Shown here one piece after another: positions 58,201 through 64,000 of a stretch of DNA of 64,000 nt. The DNA comes from Spisula solida (taxonomy: Eukaryota; Mollusca; Bivalvia; Venerida; Mactridae). The stretch is from assembly GCA_947247005.1 (NCBI GenBank), contig OX365948.1, positions 7,750,001 to 7,814,000 of the forward strand, given 5' to 3'. Numbering within the stretch: position 1 is the first letter of the stretch; each line of letters opens with the position of its first letter. The notes beneath the pieces were generated by a model, which made no database searches, was not told where the DNA came from, and saw only the letters and a program-made list of their open reading frames with translations. The translations under genes were made by a program, and so were the position numbers.

Positions 58201-61200
58201 ACAGACCATTGAAGCCAATTTCCAACAAGTACCAACAAAATGATGTCATGATTATAATCCATACCATACCACCTCATCTAGAACATCTATAACAACACAA
58301 ATGAACAACCAAACTATACTGTAAACCAATTTACTTTTGCGTTTTGCAGATCCATGGCATATTCGCGACTACCAATTATCGCGTTTTTAAGTTTCCCACA
58401 ATGTCCATATTAATGTTTTTAGCACTTTGGCGGAATTCTACCACTCGCGAATCCCGCAAGATTAAATCAAGCGAAATTATTTCTTGGTTTACAGTAATCA
58501 CACAACAGTTGTTCAGAGCCTGAGAAACAAAGTAAGCAGTAATTCCAGGAGACATAATTTATTATACCAAGATGACTGAACTTAATAAACTTAAATGGAA
58601 GTAATGCTTGAAACTATTAGCTTTCAGACTCAATACCACCCCTGAGAATTCTACACATTTCCAGGCATTATAACAACTACAGTTTGGGTATTGATTAAGG
58701 CTTTAAAGGACTAGGAAGGTTTTATATAACTGTTGAATTACAAGCAAATGAATTCAAAAACACCATTTTTTTGTGTGACCTACAGGTTAAATTGGGATTT
58801 GTCTGTCTCAGATTTGTCAGAAACATTAATCGATAAATATTGAAATACCTGAGCCTGTTGAGACACCTAGAATGCAGACATGCACTTGTACTAAAAACTA
58901 CCACGTTATGAAACCATTCTAGACATAATCTGTTTAAGGCATAACATCTATCAGTTATTTAATTTAACAAATACTTGACTTGGAACTTTCTTATAAATCA
59001 CTCTCACATGTAACTTTAAATGGTGAGAGTCCATCTTGTGCAATTATATAGCCGCCACTTGAAAAGTGGGACAGAAAAAAATAAAGCAATTATACTGGAA
59101 GTTCATATATCGTTACTATTGTTAGTGTTATTTTTTAAAGAATTCAGCCTGTTGCTATTAGTTACGAACAAATGAGACATTTTAATGACTCAACTTTACA
59201 AGTGGCTCCACATGTATTACAAATGTAACAATTGTAAAACAATTACTACAACAAACAATTTAGCTGAAGAAAAGAACTTAAACAGTTTTGGTTACTATAG
59301 CAACAGATTGAATAACTAGCCAAAGTAGCAGACAACATGAACATGTTGGATTCACAGTCGAGAGCTTTAATTTTGTATATTGATTGAAATTAGATTACTG
59401 ATGGGTGCCATAATGGAGAATATAAGTACTAGAGCAAACAGAATTGTACAAATACTGATCCACTAGCTAGACATTTCTTCATTCATTATTTTACCACTTA
59501 ATACTATGAGTTGATCACATTGAGACATTGGGAAGTTTCCCTGAGACATAATCAAGTTTGATTCCTGATAAATATTTTTCTGATACCTTAAGCAAAGCAT
59601 AGACGTTCACTCTGGAACCAAGGAACTAGCCAGGAAAAATCTATCATGGAAGAAACTTTAGGCGCAAGGAAGTTACATTGGCTTTTTTTATATTTTGAGT
59701 TTGATGTCTCCCAAGCGACAGAAAGACTGTATTTCAATCATAAGAGACTACCCTGACACATAAGAGACTACTCTGACACATAAGAGACTACACTGACACA
59801 TAAGAGACTACCCTGACACATATTACCCTTTAATATGTATCATAAATAGATAAATGTATCAATTTAGCAAGCAGTTATATTACCTTACCATTATACTAGT
59901 TGAAGACTAATTAGTTGTATAGTTGATACTGTAGGTCATTAATAAAACCATTGAAGCCTGACCCATCTTGTTTGTGTGTGCCACACTCCTTACTCAAACC
60001 AATATCATGTTTAGGCAACTACTTGGTATGTTGCTGCCTGGAATGAAACTCAAAACTAGCGCAAACTTCTTGAAACATTTACAATGCATCTTTTTCTTTT
60101 CAGACATCAAGAAACAGAACTGAGGGACAAATGGAAGTGTGATGGTGCCTTAGTAAAATCCATGCCAAAAAACTTGCCAAATTATTTATTGTGGAAATCT
60201 TTATTGAGGTAATTGTTAACATTGATTGTACAAATTCTTTCTCTTAATATGACTCTCTCCTATTGATAACCCTTTAATCCATGATTCTGCCTTTTCATGT
60301 ATACACCAAACAGGGGTCCATTGCCTAAGTGAAGTGCTATGGAGCGCCTTTATTTAGTTACCTTCCGTTCAATTAAATAAAGAAGGAAAGCGTCCTGAGG
60401 AAAGCGCTACGTAGCGCTTACCCATGTTAACAGTCTTCAGATAATGATGGTATGACACGATTTTCCCCAACCAATTATTAGTTAATTTGTGGGTCGATCC
60501 AAAAGTAATGTCACTGATGCTAATAATCGTCCACAATGTAAGTAAAACAACCAAATTTTACACAAAGTTACATGAATCTATTTTGAATATGATAGCCAAA
60601 TTTCATGAAAATGCACTGAACAATTATTGAGATATTGGCATATACATGATGCATACTGACGGACATCGCCGCAAGCCAGACCTCATAATGACGCTACTCC
60701 TCCTGAAAATTTCATCCCAGGTATTCTTCTTAGACTCCTGAATTGATGCAGCCATTTAATTGTCCTTTAAAAGTGTTCAACCTAGCTGACACTCGCTATC
60801 GGCATGTTTAAATTATTTTTAAAGTGTCATCTGGATAGTCCTACAAGTAAAATCTAACTCTATACACAATGGTCGCATTATTGAAACGTCGAACTGCATT
60901 TACGTAGTCAGAAACAAACTTGGTGTTCTTATCGGAGCTACCACATACTAGTCTTCTGGTCATCTGTGGACATCGATTCAATCAAGGCCATTCCTTAAAA
61001 GATTATACTACTTGTAGAATAAATGCCTGATTTGGCAATTTATGTTTTAACTTAATGTATGAAAGAAATTGATATGACTATGAAAAACATACGGTTATTT
61101 TTATGTGCGGCGACATGACGTCATTCATATAGTTTTAATGTTGATATAATTCAATTATGATAATCAAATACTGCAGTACATTTCATGTTAATCAGAAATG

Positions 61201-62123
61201 AATTACTGCACATTTCGATAGCGTTTTCATGAACCTACGCCCACAAACAAGCACACAATGGGAGCAGTGACATTACTTTTTGATCTACCCACGTATATAG
61301 CCTGGTATCATTCACACTCTAGATCTAATGGTGACAGTTAATGCTGCTACTTTTATTGTCATCATTTCTATCTTTTATGGCTGATAATTGTAGAGAAAGG
61401 TACCTGGACTTCTGACCGTGATGTCCAGACATCTGACTGATATGCTGTGTCTTGCATACAATTTGACCATTTTACACTGGCTGAGCTAACATATTAGTTC
61501 CAATAACAGTGATTATATCAACTTTCTAACCTTCCACATATTGACCATCCTTCACTAGCTGGTTGTATTAGCTAACAAAATCCAATAATTTGTCGAAAAA
61601 TATGAGAAAATCTGGGCAAATCATGTATTATACAATATTTTACAGTCACGACTTTCCTGAACCGATACAAGTATCAGACCGTGCTGTGCAGATATTTAAA
61701 ACTTTAAGGAAGTGACATAATACAAAATTAAGTGACTGCGACAAAATAATATGATATTTTCCTCAATACAGTGAAACCACTATAATAAGACATCCATGTA
61801 AAGTGACATTCTTAGTGAAATACCTAGTCTTTATATTAAGGTTCATCACAGAGGAAAACAGTGTAATTGGACACTTGAAACTTGCCTTCTTAATTTTAAG
61901 GTGGTCTTATTATTAAGGTTGATTGTCAGTGAGATTTTACTGTAATGTTACTAAGCATATTTTATAGAAAATAATAAGACTGGACTCCTGGAAACACTTT
62001 AGAGCAGAGACATTGACCTGATAATGCATGAATATATTACATGGTTCTTGATACTTCCAGCTTATGAAAGCATACCACTGCCATTAATACGGTTATAAAT
62101 ATAGACATATCAGCTGTTAAATT
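58201..62123. other. No gene seen; minor repeats
   Basis: Four ~21-bp copies of cacataagagactacyctga lie at 59740-59825. An isolated core-like piece with gccaaatttcatgaaaatgc and actgacggacatcgc is at 60590-60675. A perfect 18-bp palindrome AAGCGCTACGTAGCGCTT is at about 60402-60419. Confidence 0.4.
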
Positions 62124-62283
62124 ATGCTTATAGAAGGTTGGTGATCAGGTTAAAATCTTCACACTAAAATGTAACTAGGACAAAGGTATCTAATATTATT
62201 TGACATGCTTATAGAAGGTTGAGGATAACGTTAAAATCTTCGCACTATACAAATAACTAGGACAAAAGTATCTGGCATTATCG
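62124..62283. repeat. Tandem duplication, 81-bp unit x 2
   Basis: Both copies begin atgcttatagaaggttg and contain gttaaaatcttc and aactaggacaaa. They are diverged by several substitutions. Confidence 0.8.
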
Positions 62284-62890
62284 GATCAATGCACAATTTG
62301 TCCAACAAGTAATCACAATAATGGTTCTAGGTCTACTGACTATGATTATTAGACTTGTTGAGATAAAACCATAATAAATCACTAGTATGGCCATTTTCTC
62401 TGACAACATGCAGATCTGTTAGATATGATCAAGCTTCTGTCAATAAGTCAGCTTATCCAGAATTGGTGAACACATCAGGAAGGAAATAACTAATAAATAC
62501 CTTCTAGGAATCTTCACACACATATATGGGGGGAATTATAAGTTAAGTGTTAACTTACCATCAAATCATTCTTTATGTTTATTATTAACTTTTAAAAGTG
62601 AGTGGGTCCATTTTTTATTTTTCTTTAAGTATTTGAAATTTATTACTTTTCATTTAAAGGTGATTGGTAGGTATTCACATATTTAAATTGATATTTTTAG
62701 CTCAACTGCATATATAATTTTGAAAATCACATATTGAAAATTTGTAAACATTTTAAGAGTGTGAGGGGAAGTTGTTCTAAGATTTTTAATAACTCTTGGG
62801 TTTTATTCTTACTTAGAATTTATAAATATAATCAAGAATAATGACTCTATGCTACATTTATGACTTTATATCGGTTAATGTTCTCACTAG

Positions 62891-63550
62891 TAGGGGTGTA
62901 ACGATACGCTCACCTTGCGATACGATACATATCACGGTACGGATTATATGATACAATATGTATCTTGCGATAGATACATATCACGGTACGGAGTATATGA
63001 TACAATATGTATCGCGATACAAATACTTTAACATGAAGACAGGATAATGAGCATCTTTTCTGTTTAAACTCATTTTAGCCATCAACTGTCACCTTTAGTT
63101 TCACTTAGTCATTTATCATGCTTCCTTTAAAGTTATTTTTAAAACAAAAATAACGTATTCATTGTATGAGCTATCAAGGAGACCACGTGTTTTGTCCGTC
63201 GTATTTCGTATTTTCAGTCCGGATATGTACGGTCCCGAACAGACTTTAGTCATTCCGCTTAAATAAAAATGGCTGCCAATGTCGCCGCGAGTTTCACGCT
63301 CCACGATAACAAATACACTATTGCTTCAGTGATGTGGCATTCGGAGTTTATCAATAACAATGGGCGATGTCCCCACGTTCGATGTATTAATAATGTCAAG
63401 CAAATGATACTTAATATTACCTCGTTTTAACTAGAGAATGGGTAGAGGCCGTATCGTAGCCATACCGTTCCGGACCATCGTTGTACCGTAAACCGTACCG
63501 AGACCAAACAAATTCGGTAAACCGTCTAACGGTATATCGTTACACCCTTA
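62891..63550. mobile_element. Non-autonomous hAT-type element with perfect 8-bp target duplication
   Basis: The ends are TAGGGGTGTAACGATA and, inverted, TAAGGGTGTAACGATA (one mismatch in 16), the usual hAT pattern. CTCACTAG occurs on both flanks (62883-62890 and 63551-63558). It is 660 bp with no transposase. The left half repeats gatacatatcacggtacgg twice. Confidence 0.88.
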
Positions 63551-63594
63551 CTCACTAGTAAATGTTGGTATGGCGCAAATATAGGACAATAGAA

Positions 63595-63709
63595 TGTTGA
63601 CAACTTCTGTATCATATACCCGGTAACCATGGTAACATGAAGTCTGCTCATGTTGACAACTTCTGTATCATATACACGGTAACCATGGTAACATGAAGTC
63701 TGCTCATGT
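63595..63709. repeat. Tandem duplication, 56-bp unit x 2
   Basis: The two copies of gttgacaacttctgtatcat through gaagtctgctcat are nearly identical, so the duplication is recent. Confidence 0.88.
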
Positions 63710-64000
63710 TCAACTTTCTTAAGAAATAGGAATAAAGGTTGTATAACATTAGCATACTGGATTTGACACTTAGTACTCTTATAATGCTACTTCCAGGAAG
63801 GCCAATCTGAATGCATGTGTATATATAAGGGGTGATCAACATATACACGGAAAAGTGCTGTATTTTCTTTACTAGTCATTGTAAGTTGTTGAAACTTTCT
63901 AAACATGAAGATAAATTTATTTCAAATTGATTCACTGCTGACCATCCATGTTAACCAAGGTCAGAACGAACGCAGTTTCCTATGGCAACATCACTTGACG

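Overview
The window is A+T-rich, repeat-dense animal DNA. It most likely comes from a bivalve mollusc. That assignment is an inference from three things: the style of the dispersed repeats (145-161 bp cores between hairpin ends, ending in GACGGACG-type linkers), the TE remnants, and the intron-exon organisation. No species can be named from the sequence alone. The only gene I can support is on the minus strand: the 3' half of a mind bomb (MIB1-type) RING E3 ubiquitin ligase. Nine exons between 27177 and 2353 join with compatible phases at all eight junctions. They give about 380 residues: the last ankyrin repeats, three C-terminal RING fingers, a glutamine-rich linker, and the terminal RILLY followed by a stop. 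In metazoans this enzyme ubiquitinates Notch ligands (Delta, Jagged) in the signal-sending cell. The upstream exons (N-terminal MIB/HERC2, ZZ and first ankyrin domains) were not found between 27.2 and 64.0 kb.

Layout. 0-2.3 kb holds the end of a dispersed element, a TTAA-flanked MITE and a 22-bp array in the presumed 3' UTR. 2.35-27.2 kb holds the mib1 exons. Their introns contain minisatellites (29, 34, 37, 42 and about 50 bp units), a dead DIRS/Ngaro-like retroelement, TIR elements, foldbacks and dispersed elements. The 6.3-kb intron between the RING1 and RING2 exons is about 87% minisatellite, and both arrays start within 30 nt of a splice junction. The exon at 27033-27177 is preceded by three tandem 68-bp copies of its own acceptor region. 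27.2-64 kb has no recognised exon. It carries further dispersed elements, arrays of 45, 24 and 51 bp units, a LINE 3' fragment, a tRNA-derived SINE, a 1.33-kb TIR element, a small TIR element, and a hAT-type element with an intact 8-bp target duplication. The long ORFs inside arrays at 15.2-18.3, 33.0-33.6 and 50.4-51.3 kb come from repeat units divisible by three and are not genes.

The most interesting signals are: (1) the tandem decoy splice acceptors, each of which would give a premature stop; (2) minisatellites placed right beside mib1 splice sites and the stop codon; and (3) several otherwise different dispersed repeat families that share one build: a left end ACAAGA followed by a hairpin whose stem sequence changes but stays paired, a core with an AAGTTTCAT-like box, and a right-end hairpin finishing in GAGCTAAA.
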